A DNA stretch of 64,000 nt from Dokdonella_A sp040005635 (GCA_040005635.1 JBDTYM010000001.1:1-64000); one strand, 5' to 3'. Shown: positions 25,391 through 35,627, counted from the first letter of the stretch. Program-made: numbers and translations. The notes: generated by a model from the letters alone, not told the origin.

Positions 25391-28300
25391 TTGAGTTTTT
25401 CCTCGATCTTCATCCAGCGCCCGATCGCCACCTCGCTGTTGATGGTGGCGCTGCTGCTGCTCGGCCTGATCGGCTATCGCGAGCTGCCGGTCGCCGCGCT
25501 GCCGGATATCGACGCGCCCAGCCTGGTCGTGACGACGCAGTATCCCGGCGCCAGCGCATCGACGATGGCTGCGCTGGTGACGACGCCACTGGAGCGCCAA
25601 TTCGGCCAGATCTCCGGTATCACGACGATGAGCTCGGACAGCTCGGCGGGTCTGTCGACGATCATCATCGAATTCGACAAGAGCCGCGCAATCGACGCGG
25701 CCGGCCAGGACGTGCAGTCGGCGATCAACGCCGCACGCGGCACGCTGCCGTCGAACCTGCCGTATCCGCCGGTCTACAACAAGGTCAACCCGGCCGATGC
25801 GCCGATCCTGACCCTGATGCTGACCTCGGACACGCGCCCGCTGCGCGAGGTCAACGACTACGCCGACAGCATCATCGCGCAACGGTTGTCGCAGATCAGC
25901 GGCGTCGGCCTGGTCAGCATCGCCGGCAATGTGCGCCCCGCCGTGCGCGTGCAGGTCAATCCGGCCCAGCTCGCCGGCCTTGGCCTGACCATGGAGGACG
26001 TGCGTTCGGCACTGACCCAGGCCAACGTGAATGCGCCGAAAGGCAGCCTCAACGGCACCGTGCAGAGCTTCAGCATCGGCACCAACGACCAGCTTGCCGA
26101 TGCCGACGATTATCGCTCGACGATCATCAGCTACAAGAACAACGCGCCGGTCCACCTGTCCGATATCGCGCAGGTCATCGACGGCGTCGAGAACGACCAG
26201 CTCGCCGCCTGGGCGAACAGCAAGCCGGCCGTGCTGCTCGATGTCCGCCGCCAGCCCGGCGCGAACATCGTGCAAACCGTGGCCGAGATCAACAAGCAGT
26301 TGCCGTTGTTGCGGGCGCTGCTGCCAGCCGACGTGCATCTTGGCGTGTTCTCCGATCGCACCATCACGATCCGCGCTTCGGTCGAGGACGTCGAGTTCAC
26401 CCTAGGGCTCACCGTACTGCTGGTGATTGCGGTGATCTTCGTGTTCCTGCGCCGGTTGTGGGCGACGGTGATACCCAGCGTCGCGGTGCCGCTGTCGCTG
26501 CTCGGCACCTTCGGCGTGATGGCGTTCGCCGGCTTCTCGCTCGACAACCTCTCGCTGATGGCGCTGACCGTTGCGACCGGCTTCGTCGTCGACGATGCGA
26601 TCGTGATGATCGAGAACATCGTGCGCTACATCGAACAAGGCAAGCAGCCGAAGGAAGCGGCCGAGCTCGGCGCCAAGGAAATCGGCTTCACCGTGCTTTC
26701 GCTGACGGTGTCGCTGATCGCGGTGTTCCTGCCGCTGCTGCTGATGCCCGGCGTGACCGGCCGCCTGTTCCACGAGTTCGCCTGGGTGCTGACGATCGCG
26801 GTCGCGATCTCGATGCTGATCTCGCTGACCCTGACGCCGATGATGTGCGCCTACCTGCTCAGCGCCGACGCGTTGCCGGCAGGCGATCACGTCGACGAGC
26901 GCAGCGGCACGCACTCCAGACAGAACACCTGGACGCGCATCCTGGATACTTACGGCCGCAGCCTCGACTGGGTGCTCGCACGGCAGCCGCTGATGCTGCT
27001 GGTCGCCACGATCACGCTGATCGTCACGATCGCGCTGTACATCGTGATCCCGAAAGGACTGCTGCCGGAACAGGACACCGGTCTGGTCACCGGCGTCGTG
27101 CAGGCCGACCAGAACATCGCGTTCGCGGCCATGGAGGAGCGCACCAAGACCGTCGCAGAAGCGCTGCGCAAGGCGCCCGGCGTTGCGGGCGTCGCCGCCT
27201 TTGTTGGCGCCGGCTCGATCAATCCGACCTTGAACCAGGGCCAGCTCAGCATCGTGCTGAAGCCGCGCAGCGAACGCGGCGGCCTCGACGTCGAGCTGCC
27301 GAAGCTGCAGCAAGCGGCCGCGCAGATCGCCGGCATCGCGCTGTACCTGAAACCGGTGCAGGACGTGGCGCTCGACACGCGCGTGGCGCCAACCGAATAC
27401 CAATACGCCTTGTCCGAAGTGAACTCGAAGGAACTCGCCACGTTTGCCGCGAGCATGACCGATGCTTTGCGTCAGCGGCGTGAGCTCGCCGATGTCGACA
27501 ACAATCTCGCCAACAAGGGCAACGCGCTGAACCTGACCATCGATCGCGAGAAGGCCAGCCGTCTCGGCGTGCCGATGCAGACGATCGACGACACGCTGTA
27601 CGACGCGTTCGGCCAGCGTCAGATCTCGACGATCTTCACGCAGTTGAACCAGTATCGCGTCGTGCTCGAAGTCGCGCCGGAGTTCCGCACCAGCACTGCC
27701 CTGCTCAATCAGCTGACGGTGCGCGGCAACGGCAACGGCGCACTGGTCGGCAGCAATGCGACCACACTGGGTCAGTCCACGTCGAGCAACTCGGCGACAC
27801 CGTCCGGCATCGGCAATACCGGCAACATCGGCATTGGGGTCGGCGCCGGCGGCACCATTCCACTCTCTGCGCTGGCCGCGGCCGTGCAGGAAAACGCGCC
27901 TCTGGTGGTCAGTCATCAGGACCAACTGCCGGCCGTCACGATCTCGTTCAATCTCGCACCCGGCTATTCGCTGTCCGATGCCGTCGATGCGTTCCGCCAG
28001 GTCGAGGCGAGCCTGAAATTCCCGCCGCAGGTGCGCGGCCAGTTCATCGGCAAGGCGGCCGAATTCTCCGCCTCACTGACCGACGAAGTGCTGCTGCTGC
28101 TCGCCGCGATCGTGGTCATCTACATCGTGCTCGGCGTGCTGTACGAGAGCTACATCCATCCGATCACGATCATCTCGACGCTGCCTCCTGCCGGCGTCGG
28201 CGCCTTGCTCGCGCTGATGCTCTGCGGCATGAGCCTGTCGGTCGACGGCATCGTCGGCATCGTGCTGCTGATCGGCATCGTCAAGAAGAACGCGATCATG

Positions 28301-28627
28301 ATGATCGACTTCGCGATCGAGGCGCAGCGCGGCGGTCTCGACGCGCGTGCGGCGATCCGACGCGCCTGCATCCTGCGCTTTCGCCCGATCATGATGACCA
28401 CCGCCGCCGCCCTGCTCGGAGCGCTGCCGCTCGCACTCGGCAATGGCATCGGCTCCGAACTGCGCAAGCCGCTCGGCGTGTCGATCGTCGGCGGCCTGCT
28501 CTTGTCGCAGCTCATTACGCTGTACACGACGCCAGTGATCTATCTGTACTTCGAGCGCCTGTCGGACTGGGTCAAGGCCCGGCGCGAGCGGCGGGCGATC
28601 GCGCACGCGCGGGAGCGCCTGGCATGA
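25391..28627 (+). CDS. mdtB: RND multidrug efflux permease, MdtB-like
   Basis: This 1078-residue inner-membrane proton-driven transporter of the HAE1 class has 12 transmembrane segments and two large periplasmic loops. Visible hallmarks are the N-terminal FIQRPIATSLLMVAL, periplasmic PGASASTMAALVTTPLE, the TM4 proton-relay region GFVVDDAIVMIENI, and KEIGFTVLSLTVSLIAVFLP. A Gly/Asn/Ser-rich insert near residues 800-820 is unusual but in frame. The start is TTG at 25391 with CAGGA 7 nt upstream, 30 bp after the adaptor gene; no ATG is better placed. It probably works as a heteromer with the next permease, as MdtB and MdtC do. Confidence 0.9.
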   Translation: MSFSSIFIQRPIATSLLMVALLLLGLIGYRELPVAALPDIDAPSLVVTTQYPGASASTMAALVTTPLERQFGQISGITTMSSDSSAGLSTIIIEFDKSRAIDAAGQDVQSAINAARGTLPSNLPYPPVYNKVNPADAPILTLMLTSDTRPLREVNDYADSIIAQRLSQISGVGLVSIAGNVRPAVRVQVNPAQLAGLGLTMEDVRSALTQANVNAPKGSLNGTVQSFSIGTNDQLADADDYRSTIISYKNNAPVHLSDIAQVIDGVENDQLAAWANSKPAVLLDVRRQPGANIVQTVAEINKQLPLLRALLPADVHLGVFSDRTITIRASVEDVEFTLGLTVLLVIAVIFVFLRRLWATVIPSVAVPLSLLGTFGVMAFAGFSLDNLSLMALTVATGFVVDDAIVMIENIVRYIEQGKQPKEAAELGAKEIGFTVLSLTVSLIAVFLPLLLMPGVTGRLFHEFAWVLTIAVAISMLISLTLTPMMCAYLLSADALPAGDHVDERSGTHSRQNTWTRILDTYGRSLDWVLARQPLMLLVATITLIVTIALYIVIPKGLLPEQDTGLVTGVVQADQNIAFAAMEERTKTVAEALRKAPGVAGVAAFVGAGSINPTLNQGQLSIVLKPRSERGGLDVELPKLQQAAAQIAGIALYLKPVQDVALDTRVAPTEYQYALSEVNSKELATFAASMTDALRQRRELADVDNNLANKGNALNLTIDREKASRLGVPMQTIDDTLYDAFGQRQISTIFTQLNQYRVVLEVAPEFRTSTALLNQLTVRGNGNGALVGSNATTLGQSTSSNSATPSGIGNTGNIGIGVGAGGTIPLSALAAAVQENAPLVVSHQDQLPAVTISFNLAPGYSLSDAVDAFRQVEASLKFPPQVRGQFIGKAAEFSASLTDEVLLLLAAIVVIYIVLGVLYESYIHPITIISTLPPAGVGALLALMLCGMSLSVDGIVGIVLLIGIVKKNAIMMIDFAIEAQRGGLDARAAIRRACILRFRPIMMTTAAALLGALPLALGNGIGSELRKPLGVSIVGGLLLSQLITLYTTPVIYLYFERLSDWVKARRERRAIAHARERLA

Positions 28628-28640
28628 TTCCGTCTGCATT

Positions 28641-28773
28641 CGTTCTCCCCGCGGGAGAAGCTGGCGCGGCCGCGCGGGATGAGGGAGAGGCGTCGCGATC
28701 GTATGCGGTGGCCCTCACTTTCCACGCCCTCCCCTCATCCGCCTTCGGCACCTTCTCCGGGAGGGAGGGGAAC
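28641..28773. repeat. imperfect inverted repeat between the two RND genes
   Basis: The arms at 28641-28690 and 28726-28773 are complementary in blocks (GGGAGAAG with CTTCTCC; GGATGAGGG with CCTCATCC). Together they can fold into a long hairpin covering nearly the whole gap. Similar CCCTCATCCGCC-CCTTCTCC repeats are scattered in many proteobacterial genomes. The right arm also contains the GGGAGGGAGGGG ribosome binding site of the next gene. Confidence 0.55.
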
Positions 28774-28778
28774 CGGCC

Positions 28779-31700
28779 ATGAACATCTGCGCGCCCTTCA
28801 TCCGCCGCCCGATCGCAACCTCGCTGCTCGCGATCGGCGTGTTCACGCTCGGCATGATCTGCTACTTCCTGCTCGGCGTGGCGGCGCTGCCGAATCTTGA
28901 ATTCCCGGCGATTTTCGTCACCGCGAGCCAACCCGGCGGTAGTGCCGACGTGATGTCCTCGACGGTCGCCGCGCCTTTGGAGCGCCACCTCGGCCAGATT
29001 CCCGGCATCGACACGATCAATTCGTCGAGCACCGAGAACAGCGCCTCGGTGATCCTGCTGTTCGACGGCAGCCGCAGCGTCGATGACTATGCGCGCGATG
29101 TGCAGGCAGCGATCAATGCAGCCGCACCGGATCTGCCGTCGGGGCTCACCAACGCGCCCACCTATCGCAAGGCGAACCCGAACGCGCAACCGGTGCTGAT
29201 CCTTGCGCTGACCTCGGACACCGCGCCGCTGTCGCAACTGTACGACTATGCCGATTCGCTGCTCGCGCAACGCATCCGTCAACTGCCCGGCGTCAGCGAT
29301 GTCGATGTCGCTGGCGGCGCCACGCCTGCCGTGCGCGTCGATCTCAATCTGCGTGCGTTGAATGCGATGGGCCTGTCGCCGGACCAGATCCGCAACACCT
29401 TGAGCGCTGCCAATGTGACGTCGCCGCTCGGTTTCCTGTCCGACGGCAAGACGACGATGGCGGTGTCGGCGAACGATGGCTTGCACGTGGCGGCGGACTT
29501 CGCCGATCTGGTGGTGTCGATCAAGAATGGTGTGCCGGTGCACCTGAAGGACGTTGCCAAGGTCTACGACGGCCAGCAAGACCAGTACCAAGCCGCCTGG
29601 TTCGGCACGCGCCGCGCGATCTTGCTGTTCGTGCGCAAGCGTCCCGACGCGAACGTCATCGGCACGGTCGACAGCGTCAAGGCGGATATTCCGCTGATGC
29701 AGGCGTGGCTGCCTTCCGGCGTCACGCTGACGCCGTTCTTCGATCGCACACCGATCATCCGCGCCTCGATCGACGAGGTACAGGTCAGCCTGATGATCAG
29801 TCTCGGCCTGGTCGTGCTGACAATGGCGTTGTTTCTGCGCCGCCTTGCACCGACGCTGATCGCGGCGACCGCGGTACCACTGTCGGTCACCGGTGCGTTC
29901 ATCGTGATGTACATCCTCGGCTATACGCTCGACAACATGTCGCTGATGGCGCTGGTCGTGGCGATTGGCTTCGTCGTCGACGATGCGATCGTGGTGATCG
30001 AGAACGTCATCCGCCACCTCGATGCCGGCATGCCGCGCATGGAGGCGACCTTCCTCGGCGCCAAGGAAATCGGTTTCACGATCGTCTCGATCACCGTCTC
30101 GCTGGTCGCCGTGTTCCTGCCGGTGATCTTCGCCAGCGGCATCACCGGCATGTTCTTCAAGGAATTCACCGTCACGCTGATCGCCGCCATCATCACGTCG
30201 GCGATTGTTTCGCTCACGCTGACGCCGTCGCTGTGCGGGCTGTTCCTGAAACCACACGATGCGGCCAAGTCGACGCGATTCGGCGTCTGGCTCGACCGCT
30301 TCCACGCCGGCATGCTGAATGGCTATCGCGAGCTGCTCGACCTGGCGTTGCGCTGGCCGCGGCTGACCGCGCTGCAGCCCTTGCTGCTGATCGTCATCAC
30401 GATGTTCCTGATCCGCCTGGTCCCGTCTGGGCTGTTTCCGCAGCAGGACACCGGCATGCTGCAGGGACGCACGAGCGCGGGCTCCGACGTATCGCCTTCG
30501 CGCATGATGACGCAACAGCAACTCCTCGCCGGTCTCGTGATGAAGGACGCCGCGGTGGAAAGCGTCGGCTCGCGCCTCGGTGGTGGCTGGGGCGGCGGCG
30601 GTGGCGGCAGCGGCCAGCTCTACATCAGCCTGAAACCGCTCGAGCAGCGCAACGGCGAATCGACCTTCGCGGTGATGACGCGCCTCAACAAGATGGCCGC
30701 GGCCGTGCCCGGCATCCAGATGCGCCTGCGCCCGGTGCAGGATCTGCCGAGCGGCGGTGGCGGCGGATCCGGCGGCAGTGGCGGCCAGTATCAGGTTTCG
30801 CTGAAGGGCAACGACAGCGTCGAACTGCAAACCTGGGCGCCGAAGCTGGTCGAGGTGCTGAAGAAGATTCCGCAGCTGCGCGACGTCGGCAGCGATATCG
30901 ACGAAGCGGGCCCGCGCCAGCTGCTGCAGGTCGACCGCAACACGGCCTCGCGCCTCGGCGTCAGTGTCGCCGCCGTCGACAGTGCCTTGTATGACGCCTT
31001 CGGCCAACGCCAGGTGTCGACGATTTATTCCGACATCAACCAGTTCAAGGTCGTCGTCAGCGCGCTGCCGAACCAGGCCACCGACCCGAGTTCGCTCAGC
31101 AAGATCTACGTCGCCACCAGCAGCGGCACGATGGTGCCGATCACCGCGGTGGCGAAGATGGTCAACACGGTGGCGCCGACCGAGATCGACCACGAAGGCC
31201 AGTTCTCGACGATCAGCCTGAGTTTCAACCTGGCGCCCGACGCGACGATGGGACAGGCGACCAAGATCATCCAGGACGCGATCTCCGGCATGCGCATGCC
31301 CGGCGACATCCGCATGGATTTCGCCGGTGACTTCCGCAATTTCCAGAAGCAGCAGGGCGACAGCTCACTGCTGATCATCGGCGCCATCGTGGTGGTCTAC
31401 ATCGTGCTCGGCATGCTGTATGAGAGCCTGATCCATCCCGTTACCATCCTGTCGACGCTGCCGTCGGCCGGCGTCGGCGCGCTGCTTGCGATGGTCGTCA
31501 CCAACACCGAGCTATCGGTCGTATCGATGATCGCAATCGTGCTGCTGATCGGCATCGTCAAGAAAAACGCGATCATGATGGTCGACTTTGCCCTCGTCGC
31601 CGAACGCGAACACGGCCTCAGCCCGCTCGAGGCGATCCGCGAAGCCTCGCTGGTGCGCTTCCGTCCGATCATGATGACGTCGATGGTGGCGATCTTCGCG

Positions 31701-31904
31701 GCGCTGCCGCTGGCGGTCGGATTCGGCGTCGGCGCCGAACTGCGCCGTCCGCTCGGCATCGCGATGATCGGAGGCCTGCTCGTTTCACAGACCCTGACCC
31801 TGCTGTCGACGCCGGCGATCTACCTGTTGTTCGCACGCATGAGCGCGCGCCGGCGCGAGCGCAAGGCGGCCCGTCTCGCTCGGCTGCAACCGAGCGGCGT
31901 GTAA
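28779..31904 (+). CDS. mdtC: RND multidrug efflux permease, MdtC-like
   Basis: This 1041-residue HAE1-class permease is a second pump subunit with the same layout as the previous gene: FIRRPIATSLLAIGVF at the N-terminus, QPGGSADVMSSTVAAPLERH, GFVVDDAIVVIENV in TM4 and GMLYESLIHPVTILSTLPSAG in TM10-11. Two Gly/Ser-rich runs near residues 608-620 and 668-680 lie in a periplasmic loop. Paired non-identical permeases after one adaptor are the hallmark of MdtABC-type systems, which export bile salts, novobiocin and similar compounds. The start has a strong GGGAGG upstream. The gap from mdtB holds a hairpin-forming repeat, so expression of the two may not be equal. Confidence 0.9.
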   Translation: MNICAPFIRRPIATSLLAIGVFTLGMICYFLLGVAALPNLEFPAIFVTASQPGGSADVMSSTVAAPLERHLGQIPGIDTINSSSTENSASVILLFDGSRSVDDYARDVQAAINAAAPDLPSGLTNAPTYRKANPNAQPVLILALTSDTAPLSQLYDYADSLLAQRIRQLPGVSDVDVAGGATPAVRVDLNLRALNAMGLSPDQIRNTLSAANVTSPLGFLSDGKTTMAVSANDGLHVAADFADLVVSIKNGVPVHLKDVAKVYDGQQDQYQAAWFGTRRAILLFVRKRPDANVIGTVDSVKADIPLMQAWLPSGVTLTPFFDRTPIIRASIDEVQVSLMISLGLVVLTMALFLRRLAPTLIAATAVPLSVTGAFIVMYILGYTLDNMSLMALVVAIGFVVDDAIVVIENVIRHLDAGMPRMEATFLGAKEIGFTIVSITVSLVAVFLPVIFASGITGMFFKEFTVTLIAAIITSAIVSLTLTPSLCGLFLKPHDAAKSTRFGVWLDRFHAGMLNGYRELLDLALRWPRLTALQPLLLIVITMFLIRLVPSGLFPQQDTGMLQGRTSAGSDVSPSRMMTQQQLLAGLVMKDAAVESVGSRLGGGWGGGGGGSGQLYISLKPLEQRNGESTFAVMTRLNKMAAAVPGIQMRLRPVQDLPSGGGGGSGGSGGQYQVSLKGNDSVELQTWAPKLVEVLKKIPQLRDVGSDIDEAGPRQLLQVDRNTASRLGVSVAAVDSALYDAFGQRQVSTIYSDINQFKVVVSALPNQATDPSSLSKIYVATSSGTMVPITAVAKMVNTVAPTEIDHEGQFSTISLSFNLAPDATMGQATKIIQDAISGMRMPGDIRMDFAGDFRNFQKQQGDSSLLIIGAIVVVYIVLGMLYESLIHPVTILSTLPSAGVGALLAMVVTNTELSVVSMIAIVLLIGIVKKNAIMMVDFALVAEREHGLSPLEAIREASLVRFRPIMMTSMVAIFAALPLAVGFGVGAELRRPLGIAMIGGLLVSQTLTLLSTPAIYLLFARMSARRRERKAARLARLQPSGV

Positions 31905-31924
31905 CGTTCCTCAAACGAAAGATT

Positions 31925-31993
31925 GAACACGAATGACACGAAGCGCTACTGATCAGAACATCCATTCCATTTTTCTTTTCTTTCTTCGTGTTC
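31925..31993. repeat. short inverted repeat after the efflux operon
   Basis: GAACACGAA (31925-31933) and TTCGTGTTC (31985-31993) form a perfect 9-bp inverted pair around an AT-rich, pyrimidine-rich centre. It lies 20 bp after mdtC in a convergent gap of about 180 bp, so a bidirectional terminator or remnant repeat are both possible. No gene is visible in 31905-32086. Confidence 0.4.
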
Positions 31994-32086
31994 TTGCTAT
32001 TTCAGGCCCTGCTCCAGCGCTTGCCCAGCCGCTGCGCTCATGAGCGAGCGGCGCCGCAAAAAGATCGAAAGGCCCCCATTGCGCTT

Positions 32087-33679
32087 TTACTCCGCAGCCA
32101 GCAACCGCCGCAACGGATCGAGCAGCGCGCCGTAACGCTGCGCCAGCGAGGTATTGCGCTGCAGCGGCTTGCGTACCTGCGCCGCGCTCGCCGTGCGCAC
32201 TTCGCGTTCGACTTCGTGCGAGCGCAGGCAGGCCGCGTCGAACGCGAGCCCACAGTGCACCAGTAGCGCGCGCACTTCCGCTTCCGGATCGTCGAGCAGC
32301 GCTTCGTGCACGTGTGCGTGGATCCAGCCGGGGAAGCGCGCGTTCCACGCATGCATCGCGCGCGTGCAATCGCGCTCGAACGCGGCGAGTTCGGCGAGAT
32401 CGTAGGTGAAGAACTGCGCGTCGCCGAAGTGGTGCTTGAAGCAGCTCCAGCACGTTTCCAGCGGATCGCGCACGCAATGCACGATCCGCGCGCCGGGCAG
32501 CATGCGCCGGATCGCGCCCAGTGTCTGCCAGTTGTGCAGCGTCTTGTCGGTGAAATGCGCTCGGCTGCCGCGCCAGACCGAGCTGCGCTGCAGGTACTCT
32601 TCGCCCAGACGCGTCCAGTCCTGCGCAGTCGCCTCGGCAACCCAGGCGGGAAAACCGCGTCCGCGCCGTTTGGATTCCTGCTGCAGGATCCACGAGATGT
32701 CGCCGCGTTCGCCGCCGCCATCGACCTCGGGGTGCGCCGCGAGGATCTGCTCGGCCAGGGTCGAGCCCGAACGCGGCATGCCGACGAGGAAGATCGCTGC
32801 GCTGCCGCGGCGTGCGTGCGCATCGACGGTTGGCGATGCCGGGAATGCTGAGAGGATATCGTCGACCAGCCCGCTGACCGCCGCCGCATCCCAGCGCACG
32901 AACTTGCGCTTGGCCGCATTTGCGGTACGGAACAGCTCGAACGCTTCGGCATAGCGACCGGCTACTTCCAGCATCGATGCGTAGGCGAAGCCGAGATCGA
33001 TGCGTTGGGTGTCGTCGAGTTGCGGATTCGCGTAGGCGCGCGCGACCGCGGCGAGATCGCCGCCATCGGGCCGGAACGCCTTCAGATTACCGAGCGCGAC
33101 CCACGCCGACGCGCATTCGGCGTCCTCGCCCAGTACCGCGTGCAGCTCGGCCTCCGCCTCGGCGAGGCGTCCGAGCGTCTTCAGGCTTTCCGCACGCAGG
33201 ACGCGTGAAGGGTGATGCCGTGGATCGAGTTTCAGCGCAGCATCGAACGCCGCACACGCGCCAGCGGCGTCGCCGGACAGTTCCAGCGCGCGCCCCAGGT
33301 TGTAGCAGGCATCGAGCAGGCTCGGATCGAGCCGCATCGCCTGGCGGAATGCGGCGACCGCGGCAGATTCCTGTCCGGCCAATGCGAGCGCGGCGCCGAG
33401 GTTGTTGGCGACGCCAGCGTCGGCCGGACGCAGCTTGCGCACTTGATTGAACAGCGCGATCGCCGTCTTCAGATTGCCGCGCCGCTGCTCCAGCAAGCCG
33501 CACAGGCGCAACAGTTCCGGGTGCCCAGGCTGCAAGGTCAGCGCTTCTTCCAGCGGCAGTGTGGCTGCCGCCAAGTCGCCGCGCTCGAGCGCCTGCTGCG
33601 CCCGGAACGTCAGCGCGAGCACGGCGTCTGTCAAAGGCTGCGACGACGGATCGGCGCGATCGGGTGCCGGTGTGTTCAT
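32087..33679 (-). CDS. TPR-repeat sulfotransferase
   Basis: This 530-residue cytoplasmic protein has about five tetratricopeptide repeats in its first 200 residues (for example LEEALTLQPGHPELLRLCGL, NLGAALALAGQ, NLGRALELSGDAAGAC). A sulfotransferase domain follows from about residue 290. The PAPS 5'-phosphate loop is FLVGMPRSGSTLAEQIL, and the second conserved region is RMLPGARIVHCVRDPLETCWS. Such fusions are common in Lysobacterales and probably sulfate a protein, glycan or small molecule; the acceptor is unknown. The ATG at 33679 is the first start within the conserved protein; upstream sequence loses coding character. It is convergent with the efflux operon. Confidence 0.85.
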   Translation of the reverse strand: MNTPAPDRADPSSQPLTDAVLALTFRAQQALERGDLAAATLPLEEALTLQPGHPELLRLCGLLEQRRGNLKTAIALFNQVRKLRPADAGVANNLGAALALAGQESAAVAAFRQAMRLDPSLLDACYNLGRALELSGDAAGACAAFDAALKLDPRHHPSRVLRAESLKTLGRLAEAEAELHAVLGEDAECASAWVALGNLKAFRPDGGDLAAVARAYANPQLDDTQRIDLGFAYASMLEVAGRYAEAFELFRTANAAKRKFVRWDAAAVSGLVDDILSAFPASPTVDAHARRGSAAIFLVGMPRSGSTLAEQILAAHPEVDGGGERGDISWILQQESKRRGRGFPAWVAEATAQDWTRLGEEYLQRSSVWRGSRAHFTDKTLHNWQTLGAIRRMLPGARIVHCVRDPLETCWSCFKHHFGDAQFFTYDLAELAAFERDCTRAMHAWNARFPGWIHAHVHEALLDDPEAEVRALLVHCGLAFDAACLRSHEVEREVRTASAAQVRKPLQRNTSLAQRYGALLDPLRRLLAAE

Positions 33680-33887
33680 GACCGCGCAGTATAGGCACGG
33701 CGGCGCGGCGGCAGCAGCGCGCCAGTACACCAGGGGAGGGTCCGCCCGCTTGCCCATTCGTGCCACGGCGACTTGCGCGCGTCGCTCCGGATCACGACCT
33801 CGTCGCGGCGCTGCTCGCGGAAGCCGCCGAATTGACCATCGCCGTTGCCGACGGAGCCGCGTGCAATGCGCGGTGCGCGCGGACGCA

Positions 33888-35627
33888 TCAGAAACCGAGC
33901 GCGCTCCGCTCGAGTCCGCCAGCGCCGCGCGGCATAGTCTCGAAGCGCCGCGACGAGGGTAGCGCCGCACCTTGCATGAGATGCGCCCACAACGCATCGA
34001 GGGCGGCATAACCATACGGCATCAACGGTACCCGCTGATCGCCGAACCCCGGCAGCGCGAGGAACGCATCGAAGTGCTGCGCGTGCGGCACGCGCCAATA
34101 GACCGGCGTGCGGCCAGCCGCTTCGAGCGCGGCGACATATGGCACGCTGGTGAATGCGATCGGCAGCAGGCCATCGCGCTCACCATGCGCAACGATGATT
34201 GGCAAGTCCGCACGCGGAATCGTCGCTGCGGTCGCGGTGACGGCCGTGCGCAGCGCGATCGCATCCGAACCGTCGCCGCTCCATAGCGCGCGCAAGCCGT
34301 CGACGCCGACTGCGGTCGGATCGCCTGAACCGTCAGTGCCGCCGAGCAGCAGGATGCCGGCCCCAGGGGGAATCCCGCTCGCATCCGCCCACCAGGCCGC
34401 GCGTGTTGCGGCATCGGGCGCGAACGGCGCAGCGTTCGCGTCGAGCGCGCCGAAATGGAAGCCGCACGGCATCGCATCGGACGATGCCCGCAGATACGAG
34501 GACGCATAGGTCGCCGCGATCGCGCGCCACAGATCGAACGCCGTCGTGCTCGCCGCGGTTTCAATCGTCGGCTCGTCCCAGCCGTTTGCGTGCAGATGGT
34601 CGAGCGCGCTGCGTGCTCGTGTTGCGGTGTCGGCGCCGCCGACCAGCCCGGCGTCGCGCAAACGCGTGCAGCGCGCGCTCCATGTCGCTGCGAGCGCACC
34701 CTGCGCACGAGCGAACGGCACCGCCGCAAAACGCGCGTCGGCCAACGCACACGGCAAATACAGCGCGGCCTCGGTCGCGTAGTCGTACAACGCGCGACCG
34801 TGCCCTTCGAGATGGATGTTCGGCTCCAGCGCGACGACACCCGCGAGCACCTGCGCATCGTCGAGACCCGCCGCCTGCAACACGGCGCCGCCACCATTGG
34901 AGAGGCCGACCGCGATCACGCGAGTATTCGACGGCGTGAACGGCGCATGCTGCGGATAAGCACGATCGAGCATCGCCAGACCGAACGCGGCCGCTTGCAG
35001 CACGTGGCGCCCCCAGCTGGCCTCCGGGTGGTCGCCGGAATGCGCATGCTTGATGGCGACGCCACGCGTGACGCCGACGTCGCGCGGTTCGAATTCGAGC
35101 GTCGCCTCACCGCGACGCGCGCGCGTGCCGTCGAGCTGCACGCCGGTGTGCGTAGCGCAATCGTAATAGCCCGTGCCCGTTCCCTTGTCGGTGTAGACGA
35201 CCGCACAGCCGCGCGGCAGCCCCCAGGCCCCGGCCAGCGAAATCGCACCGTAGATGCCGCGTGAACCCGACGAAGGCGCGACCAGCAGGCAGCGCGCGTT
35301 CGCATCGAAACTGTCGGGAATCTGCGCCAGCACGCGGTGCGGCGAGTGCGCGCCGGCCAGCTTCGCGAAGGCCTGATACTCGCGCCCCGGCACGTTCGGC
35401 ACGCTGCCGTACACGCGGCCATACCCGCCGAGTGGCCCGAGGTCCGCGATGCCGTGCCAGTTCGTGTAGATCGCACGCAGGCGCAGTTCCTGCGCGGTCG
35501 GCGCGCTCGCGTCGGCGAAGGTCGGCGGCTTCGCCCGCAGACCTTCGAGGCCCAGGCCCGCGCTCAGCAGGTCGTCTGCTTCGCGGTGGCGCGTCTCGCG
35601 AATCTCGCTGATCGGAAGGTCGGGCAT
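33888..35627 (-). CDS. 3-hydroxybutyrate oligomer hydrolase family protein
   Basis: This protein of about 579 residues resembles D-(-)-3-hydroxybutyrate oligomer hydrolases, which degrade soluble oligomers from polyhydroxybutyrate. The nucleophile elbow is GLSNGGGA, preceded by a long N-terminal region with YGRVYGSVPNVPGREYQAF and PSSGSRGIYGAISLAGAWGL, and followed by VAHGERDGLLP (acid) and VPHAQHFDAF (histidine), giving a complete triad. I see no signal peptide from the ATG at 35627, which suggests an intracellular enzyme; a TTG at 35705 is a weak alternative start. No polyhydroxyalkanoate synthase or phasin gene is in the window, so substrate rests on family resemblance. Confidence 0.75.
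   Translation of the reverse strand: MPDLPISEIRETRHREADDLLSAGLGLEGLRAKPPTFADASAPTAQELRLRAIYTNWHGIADLGPLGGYGRVYGSVPNVPGREYQAFAKLAGAHSPHRVLAQIPDSFDANARCLLVAPSSGSRGIYGAISLAGAWGLPRGCAVVYTDKGTGTGYYDCATHTGVQLDGTRARRGEATLEFEPRDVGVTRGVAIKHAHSGDHPEASWGRHVLQAAAFGLAMLDRAYPQHAPFTPSNTRVIAVGLSNGGGAVLQAAGLDDAQVLAGVVALEPNIHLEGHGRALYDYATEAALYLPCALADARFAAVPFARAQGALAATWSARCTRLRDAGLVGGADTATRARSALDHLHANGWDEPTIETAASTTAFDLWRAIAATYASSYLRASSDAMPCGFHFGALDANAAPFAPDAATRAAWWADASGIPPGAGILLLGGTDGSGDPTAVGVDGLRALWSGDGSDAIALRTAVTATAATIPRADLPIIVAHGERDGLLPIAFTSVPYVAALEAAGRTPVYWRVPHAQHFDAFLALPGFGDQRVPLMPYGYAALDALWAHLMQGAALPSSRRFETMPRGAGGLERSALGF

Noticed and set aside
28572..31193. An 873-codon minus-strand frame opposite mdtC
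   Set aside because: It is antisense to an RND permease with clear membrane motifs; its composition is extremely His/Arg/Asp rich.
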